Positions 43,296 to 53,375 of a stretch of DNA of 64,000 nt are shown here, in pieces (within the stretch, counting starts at the first letter, position 1; every line of letters starts with the position of its first letter). This stretch comes from Pseudanabaena sp. UWO311 (GTDB taxonomy: Bacteria; Cyanobacteriota; Cyanobacteriia; Pseudanabaenales; Pseudanabaenaceae). Under the pieces are notes generated by a model that saw only the letters and a program-made list of their open reading frames with translations, did no database searches and was not told the DNA's origin. Where the stretch lies: positions 124,001 to 188,000 of the forward strand of contig NZ_SJEE01000001.1 of the NCBI RefSeq assembly GCF_006937785.1, in the 5' to 3' direction. Made by a program: the position numbers and the translations under genes.

Positions 43296-44825
43296 TTAGC
43301 GGCTATAGAGTTGTGTAATTTCGAGTAGGCGATCGCTAAGATCTTGGTTGAGCAAATTGGGATCGCTATAGCGCCAGCCCCAATTTCCTGTCGCAGTTCC
43401 TGGTGTATTCATGCGACCACTGTTATCTAAGCCAAGGACATCTTGCAGAGGCACGATTGCAATTACCGATACTGCTGCCATCGCTATACGGATCAGCACC
43501 CAGTTAATCGGCTCACCTGCGGCAAAACCAACTATATATTTGTAAAACAATTCTTTTTCGTATCTGCTAGCTCGCTGCCACCAGCCCACAGCCGTGTCAT
43601 TGTCATGAGTTCCTGTATAAACTGCACAATTGCGGACGTAATTGTGGGGTAAATGAAAATTGTCGGAGCCACCTCCAAACGCAAACATGAGGACGCGCAT
43701 CCCAGGAAACCCAAAATCATCGCGCAACTTATCAACTTCAGGAGTGATCACGCCCAAATCTTCGGCAAGAATTGGCAACTCACCCATCACCTCATTCAGC
43801 TTTGTAAATAGCTCAGTTCCCGGGGCTGTTTCCCATTCGCCATTGATGGCTGTTTCTTCACCTGCGGGTACTTGCCAAAAAGCTTCAAAGCCTCGGAAGT
43901 GATCGATACGAATAATATCAACATACCGATTTAAAAATCTGAAGCGATCAATCCACCATGCAAAGTTAGTTTCTTGGAGATATTCCCAGTTATAGACTGG
44001 ATTGCCCCATAGTTGACCTGTGGCGCTGAAATAGTCGGGTGGGACTCCTGCCATTTGGGCGACTTCATAGGTTTCAGGATCAAGAACAAAGTTTTTGGGA
44101 TTTGCCCAGACATCAGAGCTATTGTGCGATACATAGATGGGAATATCGCCAATAATTTGAATGCTTCGCATATTGGCATATTGCTTGAGTTTCAACCATT
44201 GATCAAAAAAGATAAATTGCACAAATCTTTGAAACTCAATTTGGTCATGCAATTCTTCACGCTTTTGTTGTAATGCTTGAGCTTCCCGTCTAGCGATCGC
44301 AGGTTCCCAATTATTCCAAAGGATTTTAGGATTTTGTTCATGCAGTGCCATGAATAGCACATAGTCTTCGAGCCAATCAGCTTCTTCGTAGCAAAACTTT
44401 TTGAATTGCTCTTGGAGCAAATACAGATCGTGGTGATGTTGGAGATCTTGATCGACATATCCTTGTTTGAAGCGCTCAAAAGCAATCTCTAGCAATTTGC
44501 GTTTGTATGGCATCACTGCCTCAAAATCAACCCGATCTTGATTAAATTCAGGAATATCCGCCCAATCCTCTTCTTTAAGCAAATATTGCTTTGCTAAAAG
44601 CTCTGGGCTGATCAGATACATGCTACCTGCGATCGCGCTAAAGCTCATATAGGGAGAATTCCCATATCCTGTTGGGCCAAGGGGCAGCACTTGCCATAGC
44701 TTTTGACCACTACGCGATAAAAACTCAATAAACTGATAAGCCGTCTCTCCTAAATCCCCGATCCCAAATTTACTGGGTAGTGAGGTTGGATGTAATAAAA
44801 TTCCACTAGAGCGTTGAAAGGACAT
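43296..44825 (-). CDS. malQ: 4-alpha-glucanotransferase (amylomaltase)
   Basis: About 509 residues; GH77 disproportionating enzyme acting on glycogen-derived maltodextrins in the cytosol. Motifs: SGILLHPTSLPSKFGIGDLG at the start, GNPVYNWEYL, IIRIDHFRGFEAFW carrying the nucleophile Asp, LAEDLGVITPEV with the acid/base Glu, and YTGTHDNDTAVGWW. The ATG at 44825 is preferred over a GTG two codons upstream. Normal length. Confidence 0.96.
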   Translation of the reverse strand: MSFQRSSGILLHPTSLPSKFGIGDLGETAYQFIEFLSRSGQKLWQVLPLGPTGYGNSPYMSFSAIAGSMYLISPELLAKQYLLKEEDWADIPEFNQDRVDFEAVMPYKRKLLEIAFERFKQGYVDQDLQHHHDLYLLQEQFKKFCYEEADWLEDYVLFMALHEQNPKILWNNWEPAIARREAQALQQKREELHDQIEFQRFVQFIFFDQWLKLKQYANMRSIQIIGDIPIYVSHNSSDVWANPKNFVLDPETYEVAQMAGVPPDYFSATGQLWGNPVYNWEYLQETNFAWWIDRFRFLNRYVDIIRIDHFRGFEAFWQVPAGEETAINGEWETAPGTELFTKLNEVMGELPILAEDLGVITPEVDKLRDDFGFPGMRVLMFAFGGGSDNFHLPHNYVRNCAVYTGTHDNDTAVGWWQRASRYEKELFYKYIVGFAAGEPINWVLIRIAMAAVSVIAIVPLQDVLGLDNSGRMNTPGTATGNWGWRYSDPNLLNQDLSDRLLEITQLYSR

Positions 44826-44875
44826 AAACACAAAATAAAAGCTTTTAGTTCTGGCTTTACTTTACCGCCTTATGT

Positions 44876-44919
44876 AGAGAAGTTTGCAAATGAGCATATG
44901 CTCATTTGCAAACTTCTCT
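44876..44919. repeat. Perfect 44-bp palindrome without a loop
   Basis: A perfect dyad centred on GCATATGC, beginning AGAGAAGTTTGCAAATGAGC. It lies between malQ and Uma2, both on the minus strand, eight bases after the Uma2 stop. Confidence 0.95.
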
Positions 44920-44926
44920 GGCAAAC

Positions 44927-45523
44927 TTATTCAAAAATCTGGACTAAAGGACAAGAAAAGTCTGGTAATAATGGTGAAGTAAGAGTATCACTAACAAATA
45001 GAGTCATTTCTAATTTGAGAATTCCATTTTCTCGGCGATAAACTTGAACTTGCTTATTTCTCCAATCAGCGATCCAATATTCCAAAATTCCCCGTGATGA
45101 ATAGAGTTTCAACTTAACTTCGCGATCGCGTTTTTCGTTTTCTGTCCCTGCTGATAGTACTTCTATTACCAGATCAGGCGCACCACGAAAATGTCCAGAA
45201 TCATCAATCAATGCTGCATGTCTCTCATTGCTCAGCCACACCACATCAGGAATGACATCATCATTATCACCAAAAACCACCCCTGCGCCAATCTCGGCTT
45301 CACCTAATTTTGTAGCTACCGACCAAATATCTAAAACAGTAAAAAATCTGCCACAAGTTTTTTGATGTTTGTTGTGGGGCGCTCTAGTCACGTAAAGTTC
45401 TCCATTAATAATTTCATAACGGTTACCGTTTTCGGGTAGTAGCTCTAAGTCAGCACTTGTCCAGAGAAGTTTGTCTTCAGGGGCATTATTTGAGAGATTG
45501 GGTGGTGCGATCGCCTGAGTCAT
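44927..45523 (-). CDS. Uma2 family (DUF820) PD-(D/E)XK protein, second copy
   Basis: A 198-residue Uma2 protein: LLWTSADLELLPENGNRYEI at the start, VIPDVVWLS with the active-site Asp, PDLVIEVLSAGTENEKRDRE with Glu and following Lys/Arg, and YWIADWRNKQVQVYR at the end. It is more complete at the motif than the copy at 15123-15686 and too divergent to be a recent duplicate. It borders the accessory, decaying zone. Confidence 0.93.
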   Translation of the reverse strand: MTQAIAPPNLSNNAPEDKLLWTSADLELLPENGNRYEIINGELYVTRAPHNKHQKTCGRFFTVLDIWSVATKLGEAEIGAGVVFGDNDDVIPDVVWLSNERHAALIDDSGHFRGAPDLVIEVLSAGTENEKRDREVKLKLYSSRGILEYWIADWRNKQVQVYRRENGILKLEMTLFVSDTLTSPLLPDFSCPLVQIFE

Positions 45524-45629
45524 GATGGTTTCCTAATCGGAGCGATATGGTAATTATAGCAATCATCCCCATTTGACAGAATTTTGGATTGAGAGACATT
45601 TCGTCAGGTCAGAGCATTCCCACCATAAT

Positions 45630-45713
45630 TTATGGTTTTTCAGATTCCCTCTCTAAAGAATGGACAATGCGGTAATTGCGAAAAATTACTTCGCGAATGG
45701 ATTCGCGTCCAGT
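45630..45713 (-). pseudogene. Truncated RelE/ParE-type toxin fragment
   Basis: Directly after the antitoxin stop, in the same frame, 27 codons read TGRESIREVIFRNYRIVHSL and then ERESEKP before TAA. REVIF-x-NYRIV is the C-terminal core of ParE/RelE-like toxins (usually ...IREVIYGNYRIVYRV...). The first two-thirds of the toxin are missing and the end is divergent, so this is a remnant and not a working toxin. Confidence 0.65.
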
Positions 45714-45896
45714 TTATTTGTGCCATGTTTTTAGACTGAGCATGGCTTGTGAGTGGGTAAGCGTGTCTCCTGTCTGAATTTTTTGTAATCCTGTCTCTAA
45801 TTTGTAGAGAAAATAAAGACGCTCTAATATCTCCTCAAAGTCAACATTTTGAGGGAGTTCGGTGACTGCATTGAGAACTTTTTCTTTAATTGTCAT
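45714..45896 (-). CDS. Small antitoxin-like protein, orphaned
   Basis: About 60 residues from the ATG at 45896; a TTG ten codons upstream is also open. The pattern MTIKEKVLNAVTELPQNVDF-EEILERLYFLYKLETGLQK, ending in a short GDTLTHSQA segment, is typical of cyanobacterial antitoxins paired with RelE/ParE toxins (target: their partner toxin; they also bind their own promoter). The normal partner would start within or just after its 3' end; only a toxin fragment is left there. Confidence 0.75.
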   Translation of the reverse strand: MTIKEKVLNAVTELPQNVDFEEILERLYFLYKLETGLQKIQTGDTLTHSQAMLSLKTWHK

Positions 45897-46017
45897 CTTA
45901 TTAGATTTCTTGTTTGATGATTTCAAGTATATTGCAAAAAAATTTGATCGCCAAAGGCGAAATGGGGAAATACAAAGGGCAAGAGGGTAAAAGAGTAAAG
46001 GGTAAACTAAGTCCTCA

Positions 46018-47046
46018 CTAAGAAGAAGCGATAACTAAACGAAAACCAATTTGATCGTTCCGAAGACGCGCGATGCCAAAGTCGCGAGAGGCAGCACAAC
46101 AGATCCTAACTTTGCTGTCCCAAGAACCGCCACGGAGCAGGTAAGAATGATTGTCATTATTGTCCACATTAAAATTATCCCAAGCTTCATTACCGTTACT
46201 TTTTAATTTTTCTGGCTTGTCATCATAGCTATCGTGCCACTCATCTAAGCACCATTCCGACACATTGCCGCTCATGTCATAAATGCCAAGCTCATTAGCC
46301 TTTTTCTGCCCCACAGTATGCGTATTACTGCCAGAGTTATCGTCGTACCATCCCACTTCATCGAGATTGTTACTACCTGAATACTCATAACCTTTACTCT
46401 GATTAGCACCCCTTGCTGCATATTCCCATTCAGCTTCGGTGGGTAGTCTTACCGCTCGTCCTGTCTGTTGCGACAGCTTCTGACAAAAGGCTCTAGCCTT
46501 ATGCCAAGACTCACCAACAACAGGCTGCAAATCTCCTTGAAACTTTTTATCGCAATTTATCGATCCCTGTTTTTTCATCACAGCTTGCCATTGAGAATTA
46601 GTCACCGCATATTTGCCAATTAGAAATTCTTTTAAAGTTACCTGATGCTCACCCATAGCAAAACTTCCCGCAGGGACAAGTACTAGATCTAAGGTGATGC
46701 CATTTCCAAGGTCAATAGTTAACGGATTCGGTTCTGGTTCTTTACTTACATTGCGCTTCCCAGACTCAACAGCAGGATTAGGCGCTACTTGTGGCGATGT
46801 GCCAAGATAACGCTCCACCGCCAAACCTTCAATTTCTGCGATCGCTTCATAGTCTGTCCCATCCACCGCCAAAACCTGCATCCACAAACGTCTCGCCAGA
46901 TAAAGATTTTTGTTGCGATGTGCCTTAAAAGCATCCTTCTTAAGAGGTTCTAGATCGATCTTTTCTGCATATTTCGGCATCAAAATCAAATGTCCTTTCT
47001 CTTGTGGATCGAGCATCATGCGCGGAGTTTGTCTAGTCTTCGCCAA
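46018..47046 (-). pseudogene. C-terminal half of a frameshifted orthocaspase-FGE fusion
   Basis: 342 codons beginning with a TTG, no ATG. The first ~90 residues (QTPRMMLDPQEKGHLILMPK ... ARRLWMQVLAVDGTDYEAI) are the linker normally found behind cyanobacterial caspase domains. The rest is a formylglycine-generating-enzyme/sulfatase-modifying (SUMF1) domain: PVVGESWHKARAFCQKLSQQ, RLPTEAEWEYAARG, YDMSGNVSEWCLD and LLRGGSWDS. It reads on into HRVPEL upstream, in a different frame from the caspase gene, so both were one gene. It may still be made from the TTG. FGE domains in these fusions are often binding modules, not enzymes. Confidence 0.8.
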
Positions 47047-47047
47047 T

Positions 47048-47713
47048 TCAGGAACACGATGCTTGAGATAAGTAAGTATTCAACTTCGCCGCCGTTGCAC
47101 AACGACCTTGCAAGCCAAGCCCCTCCACCAAAGCGTAAGTAAATGCCCCATGCTGAAGATCGTCAACCTCATAGGAATATTCCGACGGACTACAAGCCGC
47201 AATACTTATCACATCCGCAATTTTGGCAACTCTCTCAGTTTCACGCCCAATTCCTTCCCCTGATCGCGTGTCACCGTTGCGCCGCACCTGATTGCGACAA
47301 GCGTCTAGCGCCAAAATTACATTACCCGCGCCACTTCCGCGCAAATTTTGGATTACTTGATTGACTGAAATTCCTGTGTCCACAACATTATCGGGATCGC
47401 CATCGCTCGGCATCAAATAATCGATCCCATCACATAAAATGCCATGCCCAGCAAAAAAGAACCAAAAGTTATCGCTTTCATGGAGAAATGGCTGAGCAAA
47501 AAGCTCCTTAAATACCTTCAGCAAATTGTTGCGAAAAGGCTTAGTCGTCTTGCCATCAAGATCTGGCGAATCATCGGAAAAATAGAAAATGCGATCAAAC
47601 TTTGCCTCATTTCCTAAAAAATCACAAATATGCAGCGCGTCATTTTTCGCATACTTCAAATGATGCAAAAACTGATATTCATTAACCCCGATCGCGATCG
47701 CCCAATTCGCCAT
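47048..47713 (-). pseudogene. Orthocaspase (peptidase C14) half of the frameshifted fusion
   Basis: 221 codons. The caspase-hemoglobinase fold is clear: WAIAIGVNEYQFLHHLKYAK at the start, WFFFAGHG with the catalytic His, VILALDACRN with the catalytic Cys, and SIAACSPSEYSYE. The catalytic pair is intact, so the p20-like part could still be active. The frame ends LNTYLSQASCS and stops, while the +1 frame reads TYLKHRVPEL and continues into the FGE half. The shift lies between 47050 and 47082. Orthocaspases cleave after Arg/Lys and are linked to cell death or conflict systems. Confidence 0.82.
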
Positions 47714-47718
47714 AAACT

Positions 47719-48092
47719 CTAATCTTCCGTCACCCGTTTAAACTTGAGCTTGATCGCACTCTTGCCGCTAGCTTTAGCACCACTGCCGATCAGCCGAATT
47801 TCGCCCTCAGCCCCAATCTCCACCGATAGCTCGATTTCGTCGAGACACATTCCCGCCGTTTCTTAGCCTCCTTCTCAGCACTACTAAAAACCCGCCCCAC
47901 CATTTGCAAAAAGCCCGACATCTTTTGTTCGAGTTCAGCAACAGTTAAGGTCTTTTCTTGCTTAATATTTTTACTTGATTGAGCCTCACCGCCCCACCCT
48001 CTGGGATGAGCAACAGAGCTACCCGTCTGAGTTTGATCTTCATAAGGCTCGACTGCGATCGTAATCATCTCGAAATCAGCATCTTGAGTCAT
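47719..48092 (-). pseudogene. Frameshifted Trypco1-like effector-associated protein
   Basis: The first ~76 codons (MTQDADFEMITIAVEPYEDQ ... VGRVFSSAEKEAKKRR) are open; the frame then degenerates and stops at 47790. In another frame from about 47860 the sequence reads CLDEIELSVEIGAEGEIRLI and SAIKLKFKRVTED to a stop at 47719. That C-terminus is typical of the trypsin-co-occurring (Trypco1/CU044_2847) family that accompanies caspase and trypsin-like effectors. A one- or two-base indel near 47845-47865 would restore a ~124-residue protein. It ends six bases before the caspase start. Confidence 0.75.
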
Positions 48093-48153
48093 GAATTTTT
48101 GCTGCGACCAAATTACTATTAAATTTATTGTGGCATTTAGAGCTTACAAAAAC

Positions 48154-49011
48154 CTATTTCTTATTTAACCAAGCTTCTAAATCAGCCAAACTCTCAAAAT
48201 CCAAAACTGCCTCAGCAAGATTTTCTAAACGAGGGACGTGCGACCTGATAATTCGCGAATGCAGCTTTGGCGGCAAAGTACCAAACTTGCGCGTAAGCTG
48301 CTTCAAAATAATAATTGTAAGCGCATTCTTCATGCCCTCTTGGCGACCCTCTTGGCGACCCTCTTGGCGACCCTCTTGGCGACCCTCTTGCAAAATTTCT
48401 TGATATGTTACAGACTCACGCATGATATCTCTCCTCAAAATTTGCTTAATGATGTTTTTATTTAAAACTAGACCCGCTAACACATAAGTTGCTGCTGCTA
48501 TAGTTTTACGAGTATTTAGTTCAGGGATTTGATCGATTTTTTGAGCGATTTCTTGGAGCAAACTTTCTTTGTTTCTGTCACTGACCAGTATAGCAAAAGG
48601 CAACATCCCCACATTCTCTAAAAATTTATCAGCAGACTGTTCCCATAATCTAATTACCTCAAATTCGTGAGAAGTTTTGCTGCCTTCAAATTTGTTCTGA
48701 TAGACTACATCCGCACTTGTTTCTTTCAGGTAAATCACAACTTGGTGGATGTTTTTATCAGGAAATCTCCTTGTTGCGCGTACCCAATAGTCCAGCATCC
48801 GAAACGGAATTTGGCGATCGGCTTTGGTTTGAAACTCTAAATGTAATAGCAGTCCTTCAGCTTCGAGCAAAATCAAACTATCTGCACGAATTGGCTCCAC
48901 TGCCAACTCTTGAGGTTGCACTTGAGTAAGCTGAATTGCTTCACCAAGCAGCCATGTGGCGATGTCAGTAGAATAGGTCTCAGCAATAAATTTGCAGATG
49001 TTATCGAACAA
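48154..49011 (-). CDS. Rpn-family (PD-(D/E)XK) nuclease/transposase-like protein with DUF4351-type tail
   Basis: A 285-residue protein of the RpnA-C/YhgA-like group, DNA nucleases that raise recombination. N-terminal half: RADSLILLEAEGLLLHLEFQ with the D...ExQ-type active site (E-x-Q in place of ExK), then PFRMLDYWVRATRRFP. The middle carries EGRQEGRQEGRQEG, encoded by a 12-bp tandem repeat. The C-terminal ~55 residues (KQLTRKFGTLPPKLHSRI ... LADLEAWL) are the DUF4351 type. Such genes are multi-copy in cyanobacteria. It looks intact, unlike its downstream neighbours. Confidence 0.88.
   Translation of the reverse strand: MFDNICKFIAETYSTDIATWLLGEAIQLTQVQPQELAVEPIRADSLILLEAEGLLLHLEFQTKADRQIPFRMLDYWVRATRRFPDKNIHQVVIYLKETSADVVYQNKFEGSKTSHEFEVIRLWEQSADKFLENVGMLPFAILVSDRNKESLLQEIAQKIDQIPELNTRKTIAAATYVLAGLVLNKNIIKQILRRDIMRESVTYQEILQEGRQEGRQEGRQEGRQEGMKNALTIIILKQLTRKFGTLPPKLHSRIIRSHVPRLENLAEAVLDFESLADLEAWLNKK
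48335..48390 (-). repeat. 12-bp in-frame tandem repeat inside the Rpn gene
   Basis: Four full copies of CCCTCTTGGCGA plus eight bases (plus-strand view), encoding EGRQ repeats. The copies are identical; unit length keeps the frame, so linker length can vary freely. Confidence 0.95.
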
Positions 49012-49131
49012 GGTTTCTGAAATTAGCTATATATGGCTATTTAGGATATAGCAAAAGTTCCAAATTGCAATACGATAATTTAAAGTATTGTGGCGAAGAT
49101 GCACCATTTAAAAGGGTTATTTTCTACATAT

Positions 49132-50391
49132 TCAAATAATCCCATCGGCTGCCATTTCTTCGCGAGTGTAGTTAATAGAAAAATCTAAGAAGAAGCCGTA
49201 AAGTTCGATCTCTGCAACCGCAGGAAAAAGACGCAAAGTACTGATGCCTAAATTTTTAGGATTATCTGCTAGCCAACCAAAAGCTTCTTTAGTATGTGCT
49301 CTCACGGTTAAGACTTCACCATCTGAGGTATGGCGAAGAGATAGCTCAGCATCCCCTGGTTTTAAGTACATTTCGCTATAAATTTGCCCTAGCATTCGCC
49401 ATTGCTGCCGCCAATAAGTCATCCCTTGCCTCTCATGCTCGATCGCATATTCAGCCAAGTTTGCAATATTCTGCCAAGTAATATCTTCTCTCTGAAAAAT
49501 TAGACGCAGCTCATTGATAGCTTGTTCGCATTCTCCTTCAAATTTAAGTAATGGGATCGGATCGGCTAAACGACGAGGTGTTTTGCCCAAAGTCATTAGT
49601 GATTGAATAACGGTTGATTCTATCTGGCTGGATAGCTGCTCCTTTGCTTTTTGAGTTTGCCAGATTACGCCTTGTTGAGTAGTGGCATACAATGCAGGCA
49701 GACGATTCAGTACATATGCACATACATCATCAGCACCAACTTTGCGCGGCAAAACATTTGCCATATGGATCAATTGATTTTTTACTTCTTGTTTTGCTAA
49801 ATCTTCTAAAACATTGATTAGGAAGTAAGAAGCTGAAAGGATATAGGAGTTAAGTTCAGGATTTGGCAGTTCAACGTTATTATGCCAATCCCGATGCTCA
49901 TGCTGATGAGCATCTTTACGATTTAAATAACCTTTAATTTCTTGCAATCGATTGCGATCATTAATGCTCAAACTTAAATATTCTGGTGTGTGACTGACTA
50001 GACTGAGTGCTTCCTGAAAAACCTGCGGTACTTGATGCCATTGCAAAGTCGGCTTGCTAAAAAGTTTTTGTAATCTGGTCAGAATATGAGCGGGTGTATC
50101 GACCTTACTAGCCTCAATTTTTGTCGATTTTCGCAAAGGATCACGCTTTACTCCCAGCAAAGCCTGCTGAACAGCACTGACTATCTGCGGCTGGAGTTCA
50201 CTATGGGCTCGTTTGCGTTGCTGTAACCATCCTCGGCTTGTACTTGCATAAAGAACAGGTAATCGATTTAGCGCAAAAGCAGCTACCTCGCTAAGGTTAA
50301 TTGCCTCGCGGGCGGTTTTGCTGAGATGGTTGAGTTGTTCTTGTACTTCGACGACAACGATTTCCTCAAGAACATTTTTGAGGCTAGTCAT
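49132..50391 (-). CDS. Protein with two tandem ComFB domains
   Basis: A 419-residue protein. Two ComFB-like units are visible: NVLEEIVVVEVQEQLNHLSK with VAAFALNRLPVLYASTSRGW (residues ~5-55) and NVLEDLAKQEVKNQLIHMAN with VCAYVLNRLPALYATTQQGV (~196-246). Both keep the helix pattern EEIV/EDLAKxEV and the ALNRLPxLYA core. Single-domain ComFB proteins are linked to competence and, in cyanobacteria, reported as cyclic-dinucleotide receptors. The last ~120 residues (RLADPIPLLKFEGECEQAIN ... IELYGFFLDFSINY) are of unknown type. It lies downstream of mutS, separated by 143 bp. Role inferred, not shown. Confidence 0.85.
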   Translation of the reverse strand: MTSLKNVLEEIVVVEVQEQLNHLSKTAREAINLSEVAAFALNRLPVLYASTSRGWLQQRKRAHSELQPQIVSAVQQALLGVKRDPLRKSTKIEASKVDTPAHILTRLQKLFSKPTLQWHQVPQVFQEALSLVSHTPEYLSLSINDRNRLQEIKGYLNRKDAHQHEHRDWHNNVELPNPELNSYILSASYFLINVLEDLAKQEVKNQLIHMANVLPRKVGADDVCAYVLNRLPALYATTQQGVIWQTQKAKEQLSSQIESTVIQSLMTLGKTPRRLADPIPLLKFEGECEQAINELRLIFQREDITWQNIANLAEYAIEHERQGMTYWRQQWRMLGQIYSEMYLKPGDAELSLRHTSDGEVLTVRAHTKEAFGWLADNPKNLGISTLRLFPAVAEIELYGFFLDFSINYTREEMAADGII

Positions 50392-50534
50392 AAGCTTTTA
50401 CTGCTAGAAATTTTACGTTTGATAACCCTTATACATATTTACTAAGCTGCCCAAAATTAAAGTAATGCATAGCAATCGTTAAAAAGCTCCAAAACTAGAG
50501 AATAGCGCATTTTGCAAGGCTCATCGTGGTTACT

Positions 50535-53210
50535 CTAGGGAGAATTAGTATCAAAAATTGTCATTTGTGCTTCATTTCGCGGCTCCTTGCTCGGTCGAGA
50601 TGCTGACTTTGCCAAGCGATCGCCTTTAGTAGCTCCACCAGACGATCGCAATCCAGTGGCAATATGACTGTTTTTTGCAATTTGTTCTAATACTTGCTTA
50701 GCACGACTGATCACACTTGCAGGCAAGCCTGCTAAACGCCCCACTTCAATCCCATAGGAACGATCAGCGCCGCCTTCTTGAACTTGATGCAAAAAGATGA
50801 TTTCATCTTCTAGTTCTTTGACAGTCACTTGGAAATTTGCCACATTGGGCAGCAAGCTCGCTAGTTCATTAAGCTCATGGTAATGGGTTGCAAAAATCCC
50901 GCGTGCTTTGATTTTATTAGCGATATACTCCGCAACTGACCATGCGATCGCCATGCCATCAAAAGTCGAAGTGCCGCGTCCAATCTCATCAAGCAGTACT
51001 AAGGAATGATCCTTAGCATGATTGAGAATATTTGCAGTTTCATTCATTTCCACCATAAACGTAGATTGACCTGTGGCGAGATCATCGACTGCGCCAACAC
51101 GGGTAAATATGCGATCGCAGATTCCCAAAGTCGCCGATTCCGCAGGAATAAAACTGCCTACTTGAGCCATCAGTTGAATTAGTCCAACTTGTCGCAAATA
51201 AATACTTTTACCGCTCATATTGGGACCAGTTAGCACGATTAAATCTGGACAATCAGGAGCTTGATCATCATGCCCTAAATAGGTGGAATTGGGAACAAAG
51301 AAACCTGCGGGGAGGGACTGCTCGACAACTGGATGACGACCATTATAAATAGCGATTGCGCGATCGTTGGTAATTTGGGGACGGCAATAGTTATAAGTAA
51401 CGGCTACTTCAGCTAGGCTACACAAGACATCGGCAGCGGCGAGGGCAGTAGCGAGGATTCGCATTGGTTCGATATGCTTAGCCGTAAGTAGCCGCAACTC
51501 CACAAATAGGTCATATTCCAACTGCTTTAATTCACTATCAGAATTGAGAATTCTTGTTTCTCGTTCCTTTAGTTCTGGTGTGATATAGCGCTCTTCATTG
51601 GTGAGAGTTTGCTTACGGATGTAATCTGCTGGAGCCTGTTCGCTTTTGCCGCGCGAGATACTGATGTAATAGCCAAAAGCCTTGTTAAACCCAACTTTGA
51701 GCGTGTTAATACCCGTGCGTTCTTTTTCCTGCTTCTCAAAAGAGGCTAGCCATTCCACATCATCACGGCTCTGTTGACGCAGACGATCGAGTTGTTCATT
51801 TACGCCCGAACGAATGATATTGCCTTCGGTAATATAAATCGGTGGTTCTTCAACGAGCGTGCGTTGTAACTGCGAACCAAGTTGCAACAGTTCCGATGGC
51901 ACTGACTGTAAAGCTTTTAAATAGCGAGAATTAGATTTGGCAACAACATCAGCAACATCGCGCATTCTTTCTAGAGACATTGCTACAGCAATTAGATCTC
52001 GTCCATTTGCTGTACCTGCTCCAATGCGACTGCATAGACGTTCGATATCATAGATTTGGCTCAAACAACTTCGCAAATTTTTGCGGAGAGAATGTTGTTT
52101 GAGCAATTCGGTAATAGTATCAAGACGTTCATGAATGGCGGCGATATCCTTGAGAGGTTGCAACAGCCAACGCCGTAAAGCACGGCTCCCCATGCCTGTT
52201 GTAGTTTTATCGAGCGCCCATAATAGCGAACTATAGTAAGTGCCATCACGCACAGTTTGGGTGATTTCTAAATTGCGGCGCGTTTGGTTATCGAGAATTA
52301 GATAATCGGCGATCGCATAGGTAGAAATTCCTTGCAATGGCATTTTTACACTTTTTTGCGTGGATTCTAAATATTCTAAAATGCCACCTGCTGCTCTAAT
52401 TGCTAAAGGTAGGGCTTTACAGCCAAAACCCTCCAGCGATCGCACTCGGAATGTATCAAGAATACGCTGCTTGGCTTCAGCTAAGGCAAAAGGAGCTTGC
52501 GATCGCGGTGTATAGCAGAAGCTTTCAGGCAAAGCGCTATAAGGCTCAGGTAAAACGGATTGTTTTTTCTGCGAAATTCCTTCCCAAAATGCTCCAGTTT
52601 TCTCAGCTTTAGAACCGCGAAACAATTGCGGATTTGGCACATCGATGGGAATCAAAACCTCGGCAGGCTGTAACCGTAATAGTTCTTGAATTAAATGCTC
52701 GGTGCTATTTAACTGCGTGACCGAAAACTCGCCTGTAGAAATATCAGTGTAAGCTAAGCCCCAATTCTCGCCGCCATTTGCGATCGCTACCAAAAAATTA
52801 TTTTTCTTAGCCGCCAGCATTCCCTCTTCGATCACTGTGCCTGGGGTAATTACTCTGGTAACTTCGCGGCGAACTAGTCCCTGAGCTTCGGAGGCTGCTT
52901 CCATTTGATCGCAAACAGCGATCGAGTAGCCCTTTTCAACTAATTGATTGGCATAGCGATCGAGGGCATGGTGAGGAATCCCTGCCATGGCAATACGTCC
53001 AATCGTTTTGCCCCCATCACGACCTGTTAGCACCAATTCCAATTCCCGTGAAATCAGCTCGGCATCTTCAAAAAACGCCTCAAAAAAATCCCCCAACCGA
53101 TACAACATCACCGCATGAGGATACTGCTCTTTCATCTCAATATAGTGCTGCATCATCGGTGTGAGCGCATCTCGATTAACTAGAGCCGACGATAGAGCTA
53201 ATTCAGCCAT
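50535..53210 (-). CDS. mutS: DNA mismatch repair protein MutS
   Basis: An 891-residue mismatch-binding ATPase. N-terminal reader domain: [20 protein letters not shown] followed by [11 protein letters not shown] with the Phe-x-Glu mismatch wedge. ATPase: [17 protein letters not shown] (~657-673), [29 protein letters not shown] and [10 protein letters not shown]. The C-terminus includes a Ser/Lys-rich tail. Length is typical. A lone gene whose start is followed upstream by a two-palindrome spacer. Confidence 0.97.
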   Translation of the reverse strand: MAELALSSALVNRDALTPMMQHYIEMKEQYPHAVMLYRLGDFFEAFFEDAELISRELELVLTGRDGGKTIGRIAMAGIPHHALDRYANQLVEKGYSIAVCDQMEAASEAQGLVRREVTRVITPGTVIEEGMLAAKKNNFLVAIANGGENWGLAYTDISTGEFSVTQLNSTEHLIQELLRLQPAEVLIPIDVPNPQLFRGSKAEKTGAFWEGISQKKQSVLPEPYSALPESFCYTPRSQAPFALAEAKQRILDTFRVRSLEGFGCKALPLAIRAAGGILEYLESTQKSVKMPLQGISTYAIADYLILDNQTRRNLEITQTVRDGTYYSSLLWALDKTTTGMGSRALRRWLLQPLKDIAAIHERLDTITELLKQHSLRKNLRSCLSQIYDIERLCSRIGAGTANGRDLIAVAMSLERMRDVADVVAKSNSRYLKALQSVPSELLQLGSQLQRTLVEEPPIYITEGNIIRSGVNEQLDRLRQQSRDDVEWLASFEKQEKERTGINTLKVGFNKAFGYYISISRGKSEQAPADYIRKQTLTNEERYITPELKERETRILNSDSELKQLEYDLFVELRLLTAKHIEPMRILATALAAADVLCSLAEVAVTYNYCRPQITNDRAIAIYNGRHPVVEQSLPAGFFVPNSTYLGHDDQAPDCPDLIVLTGPNMSGKSIYLRQVGLIQLMAQVGSFIPAESATLGICDRIFTRVGAVDDLATGQSTFMVEMNETANILNHAKDHSLVLLDEIGRGTSTFDGMAIAWSVAEYIANKIKARGIFATHYHELNELASLLPNVANFQVTVKELEDEIIFLHQVQEGGADRSYGIEVGRLAGLPASVISRAKQVLEQIAKNSHIATGLRSSGGATKGDRLAKSASRPSKEPRNEAQMTIFDTNSP

Positions 53211-53307
53211 TCAAATTTTGGTCATAAAACAATGTTATCCAACCATTGTAAATGGCATTTTGACTCTATTACATAGCAATTACAACGCTTTGCTCTCAAA
53301 CCCAAAC

Positions 53308-53358
53308 CAAGAAACTTTTTGAAAGCGTTGCTTCGCAACGCTTTCAAAAAGTTTCTTG
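53308..53358. repeat. Perfect palindrome, 24-bp arms, TTC loop
   Basis: Arms 53308-53331 and 53335-53358, core GCGTTGC-TTC-GCAACGC. It is preceded by ACAACGCTTTGCTCTCAAACCC, a lead-in also seen before the palindromes at 55348 and 63912. Confidence 0.96.
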
Positions 53359-53375
53359 TGGATTGCTATAGCGTT

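Noticed and set aside
48128-48403. Plus-strand frame ending in PSWRPSWRPSWR repeats
   Set aside because: Antisense to the EGRQ repeat of the Rpn-family gene.
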